Below are positions 1 through 9,371 of a stretch of DNA of 64,000 nt, piece after piece; the stretch's first letter is position 1, and every line of letters starts with the position of its first letter. The DNA lies in assembly GCA_027923505.1 (NCBI GenBank), contig BROI01000035.1, forward strand, positions 62,001 to 126,000, read 5' to 3'. The DNA comes from Mayamaea pseudoterrestris. Taxonomy: Eukaryota; Bacillariophyta; Bacillariophyceae; Sellaphorales; Sellaphoraceae. Position numbers and translations under genes: made by a program. Under the pieces are notes generated by a model that was not told where the DNA came from, searched no databases, and was given only the letters and a program-made list of their open reading frames with translations.

Positions 1-623
1 GCAAGGAAGCCACCAATGATTGGCTTGAGTACCTCGTAGCAACCAAACTTGATGCTGCCCTCAAACATGTATCCAAAAGTTGTCGGACCAAGTCCGTCCA
101 ATAAGACATGCCAACCGTCATGCTGTATAATCTTTCGAAAGGCTTCCGACAAGGAAGCGTCGTCAAGAAGAGGATCGACTTGTTTCCTGGTTTTCAAGAC
201 GTCTAATGGAAGTGGAACCGTATGTGAAATAGCGGCGCACAATCCTCCTGCTATATAATATCTCCAAGCACCTGCTCCTGAAATGCTGTAGAGCTTGATC
301 AGCATGAAAACGCTCGAGCATGTGATGAAGGCGAGCTTGAGCTTGTCCGACGACGCAACTACCGGTAGAGGAGACTCCTGTTGCAGCAAATAGCTATTCT
401 TGTAGTTCAGCTCCTCCGTACCCTCAATTGACTGCTTTATGTAGTCATCGTTGCCGTTCGATAAGATTCTGCTTGTCAAGAGTTGTTTCCGTATCCGCAT
501 ATCGCGCCGCGGCAGTGTCGATCGAGGAATGAACGCATCAGATAGCTGCAAGTGGAGCAAAGTCAAGACAAACAATGATTTAAAAGAAGACTCAATCCTA
601 AGTCCTCGTGTCCTTCTGACCAT
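1..623 (-). CDS. Phosphate-carrier-like mitochondrial carrier family protein with plastid-type leader (partial)
   Basis: The frame is open from an ATG at 621-623 to the window edge (about 207 codons); the C-terminal two thirds lies outside. The last ~95 codons form one carrier repeat: a Px(D)xx(K) signature read as PLDVLKTR, the VDP that follows it in phosphate carriers, then GLGPTTFGY and KFGCYEVLK. These match the phosphate carrier (SLC25A3/PiC) subgroup. Residues 1-30 are basic then hydrophobic (SLFVLTLLHL) and end at SDA-FIPR, the A-F junction of heterokont plastid preproteins, followed by an Arg-rich, acid-poor stretch. Family knowledge gives phosphate transport; I infer a plastid envelope location rather than the mitochondrial inner membrane. 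No intron is needed in the visible part. It is divergent from the gene at 1032. Carrier identity is firm; the exact substrate and membrane are inferred. Confidence 0.8.
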   Translation of the reverse strand, partial: MVRRTRGLRIESSFKSLFVLTLLHLQLSDAFIPRSTLPRRDMRIRKQLLTSRILSNGNDDYIKQSIEGTEELNYKNSYLLQQESPLPVVASSDKLKLAFITCSSVFMLIKLYSISGAGAWRYYIAGGLCAAISHTVPLPLDVLKTRKQVDPLLDDASLSEAFRKIIQHDGWHVLLDGLGPTTFGYMFEGSIKFGCYEVLKPIIGGFL

Positions 624-1031
624 ACTGAACTCACTGTCAGTCAACAGCGTTAAAAGGCAGTGAGAATGGCCATCATGGTCGTCCGCTCTCCGCTCATCAC
701 TCGTATAACGTTGTGACAAAAAAGGTCATTTTGCGTGACGGAAGCATGACCAATCATAATTCGTCCGGGCTTGCTTTCGCGGAGGCGCAATGAGCAGCAA
801 CTTTGCCTTCCTTCAATTGTTGTCTCCTTCATCCATGGGTCAAAAATTGTTCACAAAGTGCCATGCAATCATTATAGACGCAACTGAATAGCCAAATAAT
901 TAGTCAAGAGTTTTTTCGATTACGCCTAGAGTCGACAGCCAAACTGCCCCTTTCGACGAGACGATTTCGTTTCGATATCGACCCGCCCGTCGTCACTCTA
1001 CAATCGACATTGCTGTTCCATTACAGCCATC
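624..1031. promoter_or_regulatory. Divergent intergenic region
   Basis: This 408-bp gap separates two divergent start codons, so it must hold both promoters. I see no TATA box or clear repeat. A TCGACGAGACGATTTCG-like pyrimidine/CGA-rich stretch lies 60-90 bp before the ATG at 1032. Confidence 0.4.
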
Positions 1032-1205
1032 ATGTCTCAACATGACTCAACAATCACATTGAAGCAATTGGAGGAGGAAATTGCAGCAACCCAAGTAGCC
1101 ATTCTAGCGCTGCAGGAGCAACCAGCACGAAAGAAGAGCTTGAAGCGTCGATCCGTTCGAAAACGCACAAGTCGAAAAGGACAAGCAATAGAAACGAATT
1201 TGAAT

Positions 1206-1245
<40 letters not shown>

Positions 1246-3620
1246 AAGATGAAGTTATAGCAAATGCAGTCGAAGCGCAGCATATCGATTATGGCTACGG
1301 AGACAATCAGTCTAAACCAGTCAGCAACAGCACGACAAGTTGCATTCTGCCACACACTCGCATGAACAGGCGAGCCTCCTACGCGGCCAATCCAGACTTG
1401 GATGTTACAGAGTTTCATCGGCAACAGAGGCAGCTTGAGATACAAGAAATGCATCGATTGCATCAGGAGCAGCGACAAAAGCATCTGCAAAGGGCGGCGA
1501 GTGCAGACGACGTTAAGCGTGAATCCATGACGATGTCCGAAATAAAAGATACGCCAATGCAAGCAATGAAGCAATTGGTCCAAAAAGAGGACGATCCAAT
1601 CAAGAATCTGGAAACCGAAATTGCGAAATTGGAGGCTGCACTTGCTGCTGCGCAGCAACAATCATCTACTGCGAATGCGACTAGAAGCAACAAACCATTT
1701 CATTCAAGTCAGCGGCGGCGGAAGTCGCTTCCGCCTCCTCCACCCACGCAGCCTCGACCAGTAAGCAACAATAATAGTCTCAGCATGAGCCTGCATCGCG
1801 AGCAACTCGAGCAGCAGATTCAAAGTATGCAGACAATTAACCGACGCAAGTCGTCCTTTTCCAAACCAAAAACATCACTCAATAGTGCATCACAAATGCC
1901 ACCTCTTGCATCGCCAAAGCCAAGCTACGCCAATGTTTTGCTGCACAATGCACTCACGTCGGCCGTCAAGCAGCGAGATAAGCGACTACGGCAACAAAAG
2001 TCTCAGGATAATTTCTCTTTGCAGCAACAGCAATCTGCAGTACAGTCGCATGCTTTCAATTTAGCCCAACTTGCATCACAAGCCGCCAAAAGTCGCACCT
2101 TACGACTCGATCATGGCGGTCAAGCTAAAATGACGGAAGTCAAACAACTAGTGGACTACAAGCGCCACTTTAACCCAATTGTTAAGGCGGCGGCGGAACT
2201 TGGGCGATTGACGCGGTTGAATGAAGTTGTCATCGAGGCAGTGGCTCCAACCAAAACGCCCGCGCAAGAGTGGAAATCGCAGGGACTACTTGCCATGGCA
2301 TTGCAGTCCAATCACATGGCTATTGTCAGGGAGGCGGCCCATGTTGGAAATGAAACAAAGTTGCCCGAACATGTAGTAATGAGTGGAGATGCGACTTGTG
2401 CAGGTGAAGAAGAGGAAAATGCAACGGAAAATTTTCGCATGTCGGAGCGAAAAAGACAATTGTTGGAACTGAATGATATTGCTGGCCAGGGTCTGCAAAA
2501 GGTGGACCGTTTCATGAACGTCAAGCAACGTGAAGTTATTTTATCGCCGGCACAATTGGTTGTTCGGCCCATGTTGTACTACCAAAACCTTAACGACGTA
2601 GTTTTGCCGCGAGAGCGTCCGCCAATGATTGATACGAAAAAGGCATTGTATAAACTGCAGCACGAGGAGCGACCAATGATTGACATGGCTCGCTTTGTTG
2701 CCACGGCGGCTTGGGAGCGTCGGGCCCGATTGGATCGGCCAAACATGATGCCCAAGATGAAGGACAAATGTAATTGCGTGTACTGCGACCATGCGTCTCC
2801 CTTTCAAACATATGCTTACAAGGTGAAGGAGCAGCAACGCAAAGAAAATGGTGGTATGGATGGTTCGGCGGTAATGAGTAACCTCGCCAAGTATGCTGCG
2901 CAGACGCCTCGTCCAGTGACAGTAGACGCAATTGACAAAGCACCGATTCAGGTGCAGCAGGCCAAAGCCGCCTTTCTCCGGGATACAGTGGACTCGTCAG
3001 ATGATCATGTACTTTCATCACCTTCCCGTCGGCGCTTTGTCGTCGCGGACGATTCATGCGTGCATGCAGAGATGGCGAATAAGTTTAAACTAAGCTCCGG
3101 GCTTCAGTCTTCAATTCATGAAAGCGATGTATCACTTAATGCTTTGGCTGGATCAGCTTCCGGTGACCTTTCCGCCCATACAAACGAGGTCAGTCCTCGC
3201 CGTCGCGCCAAGGTCAAAGGCAAGTCACATAACATGTCGCCACAGAAGTCACCTGGTCGAAGGACTCGCAAATCAATTTCCGACGCTACTATCAATGCAT
3301 CAATCGGAAGCTACTCCGCGTCATCGCCAAGGACACCGTCGTCAACAGCCAGAAACATCAGCGAATTTGCTGCCAGTGCAATTGTCACACCAGATGCAAT
3401 TCGTGAGATATCTCCGTCGCCTCCGCTCGTTTCTTCGGCGGAATGTGCTCCGTCAATTGATATTGCTACCAAGTTGCCTCAAGTTATCGACAAGCCAGCT
3501 TCGTCCGAGGAGTCTGTCAATGGCGATAAAATTTCGTTTGTCACAATGGAGACAAGCACCGCAAAGAAAAAGCAGAAGGGATTTTTTCGTAAACTGTTTA
3601 GAGGCAGAAAGAAAAAGTGA
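1032..3620 (+). CDS. Orphan coiled-coil protein with poly-Ala tract and polybasic tail
   Basis: Single-exon frame of 862 aa starting MSQHDSTITLKQLEEEIAAT. I do not recognise the family. Visible parts: a short N-terminal coiled coil, a basic patch (about residues 36-50), 12 consecutive Ala at 59-70, two more predicted coiled stretches (around 120-160 and 195-215), Ser/Pro/Gln-rich disordered linkers, and one compact conserved-looking block about residues 520-610. That block has two repeats of the type RPMID and a small cysteine cluster CNCVYC near residue 580 that could bind a metal or be lipidated. The C-terminus is extremely basic (FFRKLFRGRKKK), which could be a membrane-binding or nuclear signal. 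The frame is supported by its length and amino-acid composition only. Confidence 0.7.
1206..1241 (+). repeat. (GCA)12 microsatellite coding poly-alanine
   Basis: Twelve uninterrupted GCA triplets inside the gene at 1032, read as alanine. A pure triplet run in coding DNA is expected to vary in length between strains. Confidence 0.95.
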
Positions 3621-3942
3621 GAAGTGTCAGCTTCTATGTACTGTACTGTTTTACTGGCGAGCTATAACTGCGTGTTCCTCCGAAAGCAATCCCATGGTTG
3701 ACGAGGACGATTGCCGTCATGGTGGACGAGTCGGCGAGGCGCCGAAACATAAACTGGATCTACAGTCGATCCCACTTGTGTTTTCCTGATAGACACTATA
3801 TTACTGACTTTAACACGTATCCTACCATGTAAACTAACTAAATATTAGGAGGAATAGATGCTTAGTCCCATCGAACGTCGAAGCATTACCGGTACCATGC
3901 AATCCCTTGGCACAATTTCGCAGCACAACAACACTAATTCAT
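3621..3942. other. Convergent intergenic region
   Basis: 3' ends of two converging genes meet here. The only notable element is a TACCGGTA palindrome at 3887-3894. No gene is seen. Confidence 0.5.
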
Positions 3943-5010
3943 TCATTTTTTGTTGTCAGCCCGCACTTCCCAGTTAAATCCAATAGCTTCCAGCGCGTCG
4001 ATTCGATCAATGGTAATGTGCGTCGGCTTGTTCTGCAAAAAAAGCGTATGCTGCCTTCTCTGGCATTTGATCCATGTGGCCAGGCGAGGAAAGGTTGGGC
4101 AGTTCCCAGGAACACAGCAGTGGCCATGCAATTGAATAAAGAGTACGAGCTCCTGCAGCCGACCGCTCCAGCATTCCGTCTGCGAGTCCCAGACGAATCC
4201 AATTTCGCTCAGAGCTTGCGCCCGCTCGGAAGTCATGGCTGACTTTTTTCCATTCAATTTCAAACGACCCTGGTACCTCTGCCGCTTGACCCAGCGAGCA
4301 AGTGCTGGATTGGGTGTGTAACGATGCGGAACCATACAGTTGTGATACTTCTTCTTGTAGTCTAACAATTCTTGGAAGCGAGCGTTCCAAAGGCCGGATT
4401 GAAACTCGCGAAACCGAGGATAGTTTGCCGAGGCCTCATCATCGTCGTCACGTTGCTTGCGCGTGCGTTTCTTCTTGGCAGTCTTGCTTGCGATTGACGA
4501 GGAAATAGACGAATCTTCCTCCGAGGAGGCAGTATCGGCGATGAAATTGACACCTTCAACTTGAGTTGCATCTATATCTGGATTCTGCATGGTATGATCT
4601 GTCGATTGAGTCACGACGATCGGGACTGTCATGAGCGCGTCTTCTGCCGCAAACTCTTCTTCAAACTCTTTCAATGCGACATCATCATTTAGAAAGTCAA
4701 TGATGCTCTTGACCTGATCCTTGTCGGCCTTGCCGGCATCTGGAGAAATGACTCTGACGAAATCTTGATGATCGAGAGGTGCCGTGGTCAAGCTGAAGTC
4801 ATTCTGTGTCGTTAATGCCATAGAGAAGGGGGACTCTTCTTGGAGTGCAAGTAGCAGAGAGGCTGAAGCATATCGCAACTGATTGCAATCATCCAATGAT
4901 GCCATAGTATTCATTGCATCCATTTCCGCTTTCGTTGAAAGGAAATCAAGCCGATGTGTGAATGCCCGTGAATGAAAGTCCCAATTGGTTTTCCGCCGTG
5001 CTTTCCCCAT
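3943..5010 (-). CDS. Helicase-associated (HA) domain protein
   Basis: 355 aa, one exon, ATG at 5008-5010. Two tandem HA repeats (PF03457 type) fill the C-terminus at about residues 208-274 and 281-347. Each has the family pattern W..R..EL..Y...H....VP......LA.W...QR...; the second reads GHCCVPGNCP and LATWIKCQRR. A basic cluster (KTAKKKRTRKQR, 176-187) looks like a nuclear localisation signal and is preceded by an acidic, Ser-rich segment. The N-terminal ~170 residues are acidic and otherwise featureless. There is no helicase domain, as is usual for the many stand-alone HA proteins of diatoms and related algae, where the domain is thought to bind nucleic acid. DNA binding and a nuclear location are inferences. 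Confidence 0.85.
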   Translation of the reverse strand: MGKARRKTNWDFHSRAFTHRLDFLSTKAEMDAMNTMASLDDCNQLRYASASLLLALQEESPFSMALTTQNDFSLTTAPLDHQDFVRVISPDAGKADKDQVKSIIDFLNDDVALKEFEEEFAAEDALMTVPIVVTQSTDHTMQNPDIDATQVEGVNFIADTASSEEDSSISSSIASKTAKKKRTRKQRDDDDEASANYPRFREFQSGLWNARFQELLDYKKKYHNCMVPHRYTPNPALARWVKRQRYQGRLKLNGKKSAMTSERAQALSEIGFVWDSQTECWSGRLQELVLFIQLHGHCCVPGNCPTFPRLATWIKCQRRQHTLFLQNKPTHITIDRIDALEAIGFNWEVRADNKK

Positions 5011-5428
5011 GCAGGATTCGCATCACAAACATGCGCACGTGGAGGGCAATGCTAAAGGTTTGGTTCAATTACGTGGCAAGCGCTTTATATGACGTGGATG
5101 AAGTCTTGTTGACGTTTTGATTGGTTAAGTGATAATGTCCCAGTCGTGCCAAATCTTTTCTCCATTCCATCGGTTGGCTGCTTTCGCTTGGGACTGAGAG
5201 TCCTCCGGGAAGCGGACATGTGCATTGTGTGTTGATTGTCATGACGTGAATCACAACGTCAACCATTATTCACAAAGGCCAACTGCGCGAAAAGACGCAT
5301 GGCGTATTGTCGTTTTCACGCCTGCTGCGACGCTTGTCCAACGCTCATTATGTCCGACGATAACGAAAAGATCAATTATTTCAGCCAGAATCAATATCCT
5401 CAAGTACTAGCCAAGCTCGCCGACGACG
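5011..5428. promoter_or_regulatory. Divergent intergenic region
   Basis: 418 bp between divergent ATGs (HA protein and membrane orphan). It contains AACGTCAACC and TGACGTGAATCA at about 5242-5266, so CRE-like TGACGT cores are present, but no other structured signal is seen. Confidence 0.4.
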
Positions 5429-6475
5429 ATGTCAGACAAACAAGACAACATCAAAACGACGAGATTGAAGAGCAGCCACAAGAAAGCCAGGGCTCCACCA
5501 ACAGCTAAAAGCAATCTGCCATCTTGGTGTGCGTTTTTGGCCCTTTCACGTGAAGCGTATCCAGATCTTGAAGCCACGGAGGCCATGGATGATGGGTTTT
5601 TCGCCAGCAGTATAGACAAGAAGCTTGAGCAAGAGAGTACGAACAAGCCTTTTGCAAGCGAAGGAACATTCACGAAACAAACGCGCTGCTTTTGGGTTGT
5701 GACAGTTGCCATCTTGGTGATTTTGGTTGTCGTGATCGTCCTTCCAGTCGCACTTATATGCGGCGGCAAGAGCGCAAACGAGAACATGTTATCGGAGATG
5801 TCGGAAGCCGTAAATGTGTCCAGCCCAACAGCGACCGCCTTTGCACCCGTTTCGATTCTCCAAGACGAAGCCGTATCAACTATCTGGTCCGTCATTTACA
5901 AGGTTTCATGGGAAGCGACAATGAATGGATGCATGGGTCCGACTCCAGTTGCGACCGTATCTTGCTCAGATGGCAGCTATATTGATAGTACTGACTGCAT
6001 TCCTATTGATCCAAGCAGCAGCAATAGTACAGCGACATGCGCAACATCGCCTTCCACGTTTTCATGCCGCGGATATAACAACGAAAGCCTTGGTGTCAAA
6101 GTCCAGCTGCCGTCCCAGAACTACTCATGCTTCAAGCAGCTCAATTATTTGCAAAAGCCAATGGCTGATTCAGGTGTTTACAAGGGCGGCTCTACTATTC
6201 TAGACGTTTACTTGGACATTCTCGTTGCAAGCGGCGGATCGACAAACTTGCCGTCCACGTCTGCCGACTACTTGTGCAATCAGCATGCGCTAGTAAAAGG
6301 TTGCTCCGTCTCCAACTCTTGTCGACTCAATGTCAATGATCGCGACATTAGAAGTGACGGAGACGGTGGCTACGACGTCATTTATGGATCGGAAGGGTGC
6401 CTGGCGACGCTGGCTGACACGGAGCTTATTTTGCCGGACAACGCCGCCTCGAAAGTTGCGACAAACGTCGATTAA
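5429..6475 (+). CDS. Single-pass membrane orphan with cysteine-rich ectodomain
   Basis: 348 aa, one exon. The first ~85 residues are polar and basic at the start; a single hydrophobic segment lies at about 88-110 (WVVTVAILVILVVVIVLPVA). The remaining ~235 residues are rich in Ser/Thr/Asn with about a dozen cysteines and several N-x-S/T sites, which fits a disulfide-bonded extracytoplasmic domain in a type II orientation. There is no cleavable N-terminal signal. I recognise no family: the cysteine spacing does not match EGF, sushi or lectin domains that I know. It is divergent from the HA gene. The topology is inferred from charge and composition. Confidence 0.75.
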   Translation: MSDKQDNIKTTRLKSSHKKARAPPTAKSNLPSWCAFLALSREAYPDLEATEAMDDGFFASSIDKKLEQESTNKPFASEGTFTKQTRCFWVVTVAILVILVVVIVLPVALICGGKSANENMLSEMSEAVNVSSPTATAFAPVSILQDEAVSTIWSVIYKVSWEATMNGCMGPTPVATVSCSDGSYIDSTDCIPIDPSSSNSTATCATSPSTFSCRGYNNESLGVKVQLPSQNYSCFKQLNYLQKPMADSGVYKGGSTILDVYLDILVASGGSTNLPSTSADYLCNQHALVKGCSVSNSCRLNVNDRDIRSDGDGGYDVIYGSEGCLATLADTELILPDNAASKVATNVD

Positions 6476-7029
6476 TGGATAGGATGACCGGCGTATGTGT
6501 ATGATGGTATGATGGAATGATGAATGGTAGAGGATGTGTAATGATATCTAGTAGAGTATATATTACTTACGCGTACTGCTTTTATGAACAACCTTTCTTT
6601 GCAACTCTCACTTAAGTTGATAGTTGCGTTGATTGTCCTTTTACTTCAAATGCACAAAGTTCTTTCATTGCTTGTGATTCAGGACAGTGACAAGAAATAT
6701 TCGGCGATATTATGTGAACTCACTTTTTTGAACTAAGCGCCTGGTAGCTGCATGCCACGAGCCAGTCATGTTCATTCGTGCATACCGGCGCATGCATCTC
6801 GCAACGGCCTATAATACCGCGAGGACCAGAGCGAAATCGCCCGCGACACAAAACATACACGTAAAATCGTCGTCTCCACGCTCCGCGCTTGAATGACGAG
6901 ATGCGACTGCAGTTGAGAATCGATTTATGTCTGGAGTTTACACAAAAAAGCAGACGGTGTCGCTTTCGTTCACAAATCTCGGACGAACGATTACTGTTTC
7001 ATTCAGTGACCATGCTGTTTTTCAGTACC
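6476..7029. other. Intergenic region
   Basis: No gene is supported. After the stop at 6475 there is a run of imperfect ATGATGG/ATGGTA words (about 6497-6535), then AT-rich spacer. Open frames from 6889 onward are short and overlap in two frames, and may be the worn 5' end of the pseudogene that follows. Confidence 0.4.
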
Positions 7030-7870
7030 CGGGCAACTACCATGGCGGTTCCGCATATGGTCCACGTAATCGACGACGATGCGCAGCGCAACAAGTCGAA
7101 TACATTGAAGCGGCTTTTTCATATCATTGAACAAGTCGTTACCCCCGCGCAAACTGCGCGTTGCCATTGACTGCGAAGGCGTCAACCTTTGCCCCATAGG
7201 AACTGTTGAAATTGTCTCGCTTGGCTTCGATGATCAGCTATAGTAGGGATCAGACAAGGAAGTGTTTCTTATTGATTTGGGAAGCAAGTGTGACCCGACA
7301 ATGCGTGCGGATCGCGCGGCGGCGCTTAAGAAACTATTTGAAAGCGAAAACATTGTCAAGGTCATTCATGACTCTCGTATGAACTGCGACGCCCTGTTTC
7401 GCTGCCCAACATTTCGCTGAACAATGTTGATGATATTAGCTGCTTTCATTTTACGACTGACAAGAGCTTAAACGACGTTTTCAGCTTTCAAGGGCTTGGC
7501 GAAAACAGCGAGCGCGACACCTCAGTCTATAAATATAACCACAGCTTTTGGGCGACGTGACCATTGACGGACAAGATGAAGAATTGGGCGTCCATGGATG
7601 TTTTAAAGCTTTTGCTTCGCAGTTGCATGGATTGAGCGCCTGGCAGCGGCAATGGACCGCTCGCGAGCCTATACGCGTGTCGTGGTTGAAATGCAGCTTG
7701 AACGGGCCGTTCCTCTCTGCAAGGATGTTGGTCTCTTTATTGGCCGAAGCGGATCTAGCTTGCGATTGTTGCAGAATCGATCAGGCACAATGATCTACAA
7801 GGACTTCGAGAATGGCGGTCAAACACCACAAGTTGTCGATTCTGACCTGTCAAACGCCCCATGCCCTGGA
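7030..7870 (+). pseudogene. 3'-5' exonuclease (DEDD) plus KH domain gene, decayed
   Basis: Pieces of one protein appear in order but in different frames. First a helical stretch (VIDDDAQRNKSNTLKRLFHI, ~7063-7128). Then the exonuclease I motif region RVAIDCEGVNL (~7153-7190), matching the Egalitarian/EXD1-type DEDD nuclease. Then EVFLIDLGSK and VIHDSRMNCDALF (~7260-7395, the Exo II region). Finally a KH domain core, VGLFIGRSGSSLRLLQ, with its GxxG loop (~7718-7770). The frame is broken by a shift near 7140, two adjacent stops near 7242, a shift near 7405 and a stop at 7557. No GT-AG pairs that I can find restore it. It is therefore a host pseudogene, not a spliced gene. Confidence 0.7.
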
Positions 7871-8038
7871 CGGGAAAGGTTTGTCTTGTCTTTTATCCAG
7901 ACATCAGTGCATTATCAATGGTCAAGCAAGCCATGGATAATTAATAGACAAATCGGCGATGCACATGTAGCTTAGTGTGAATTCTATTTACAGTATAATT
8001 CGGTATGTACAGCAAAGATGTCATAAATATAGCGACGT

Positions 8039-9032
8039 TTATTTGGCAATTGCAGCTGACTGATCCGTGGCTTGAAATGAGTTAATTGTTGCTTGGATCG
8101 CTTGCCCGTCCGGACCATTATAATCCGTCTCCAAAGCACTTCCAAATGCGATCAGGAGGTTACCATCGTTTGCCCGCAAAGTAGCCTTGGCAACCGTGAC
8201 GCGAATTAGCCTTGAAACGCCATACTGTTCCAATAACAACTCCGGCTTTTGGACATCAATATCCGTCTTGAGTTGAAACGTCAAGTCTTTTCCATCCGCG
8301 GTGACCATAAGCGAGTCCGGAACAAGAATTGTTTTACTCCCTCCTCCTGATCGATCTTTTTCTCGATACAGGCTAATGAGATTGGCCACCGCTTGTGGTT
8401 CGCCAAGGTCCGGAAATGTGTCGAGTTTTCCGTTGGCTTCAATGCCATTATCCTCTAGCAACAGCCGCACCGGGTATCTGGGGAAATTGTGAAAGATGTG
8501 AGACATGACACTGATTATTGTAGCACTCCTCTTCATGACGCGTCAAACATCAACCAACTTCCCAAAACAAGCCACGTATATTTTCGTCGTCGTACCTTTC
8601 AATGGCAATTAGCTCCGCCTTTTGCATGTCTCCGCCTGTGAATATGGTGGCGCCCCTTCTTCCTTTTCCAGTGCTGCTGTCAGGTAAATCGCCTTTAGCA
8701 GTTCGTCGTATCGCAAAGTAGTTCTTCGGCAAGCGAATGGTGAATAACGAATCCGAAAATTCTTTGAACGGAATGGCTCCCACGAGGTCTTCGGCTGCCA
8801 TTGCAGATTGTACAGGAGAACTCATCGCAATCGTGCCAATTGTAATCAGCTTATTAAAGAGCTTACGTCTGTTGAATGATGCATCGCTGCTGGCAAGGTT
8901 CGAGTGTGACAAGGATGCCAAGGTTGAAAGAGAAACCCGTGGACTCTCGGGGCTATGATATCTTCCAGACCACGCATCACAGACAATGAGTAAAAATGCA
9001 GTGGCGCTGGTGCATGGTAATAATGCTCTCAT
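8039..9032 (-). CDS. PsbP-domain protein of the thylakoid lumen
   Basis: Two exons, 8596-9032 and 8039-8477, joined across a 118-nt intron (donor AG|GTACGA, acceptor CCCAG|A), giving 291 aa. The join restores IERYPVRLLLE, a run conserved in PsbP-like proteins. Body motifs: ELIAIERY, AVANLISLYRE, LTFQLKTDIDVQKPELLLEQ and FGSALETDYNGPDG. The leader has three parts: an ER signal peptide ending CDA-W (W is one of the aromatic residues accepted after plastid signal peptides in heterokonts), a Ser/Arg-rich transit region, and a twin-arginine signal (NRRKLFNKLITIGTIAMSS) ending AMA-AED. PsbP-like proteins serve photosystem II assembly or stability; which subtype this is cannot be told here. Confidence 0.85.
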
Positions 9033-9371
9033 GGTTCTTGACTGTAAGGCTGCGTCTCCTCCTTATCGTTACCAAAACGATGAGCCAAATCCCATGGTCG
9101 AACGCGATGGTCGAACGCGATGGTTGACGCCGCACTCAAGAATCGTACCGTGACTCACCGTGTCGCACCCTGCTCGCAGCCATGCCGGTGTACGTGTTCC
9201 CTTTAGCTATCGGTATAATATCGGCTATGCGTCAATTACTTACAAATATGTGCAATTGACGCCACATTGATGTCCTATCTCGTTATGTAATTATCAGTAC
9301 TGTCGAAATTCAACCTGTCGTTCTAGCTTGCAAGGACCGTTGTTTTTGGTTTGCGCGCACAGGAAATGTCA
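9033..9371. other. Intergenic region
   Basis: 339 bp between the start of the PsbP-domain gene and the end of SIL1, both on the minus strand. It holds a short direct repeat, GGTCGAACGCGAT twice at about 9097-9122. No gene is seen. Confidence 0.4.

Noticed and set aside
1104-1661. 185-codon open frame on the minus strand
   Set aside because: It is antisense to the poly-Ala orphan; the GCA run makes poly-Cys here and no domain is seen.
3118-3789. 223-codon + strand frame overlapping the orphan's 3' end
   Set aside because: Shifted frame of the same exon with no domain; the orphan frame has the structured tail and composition.
8478-8595. Frameshift in the PsbP-domain gene
   Set aside because: A standard GT-AG intron restores the conserved IERYPVRLLLE run exactly, so the gene is spliced, not broken.
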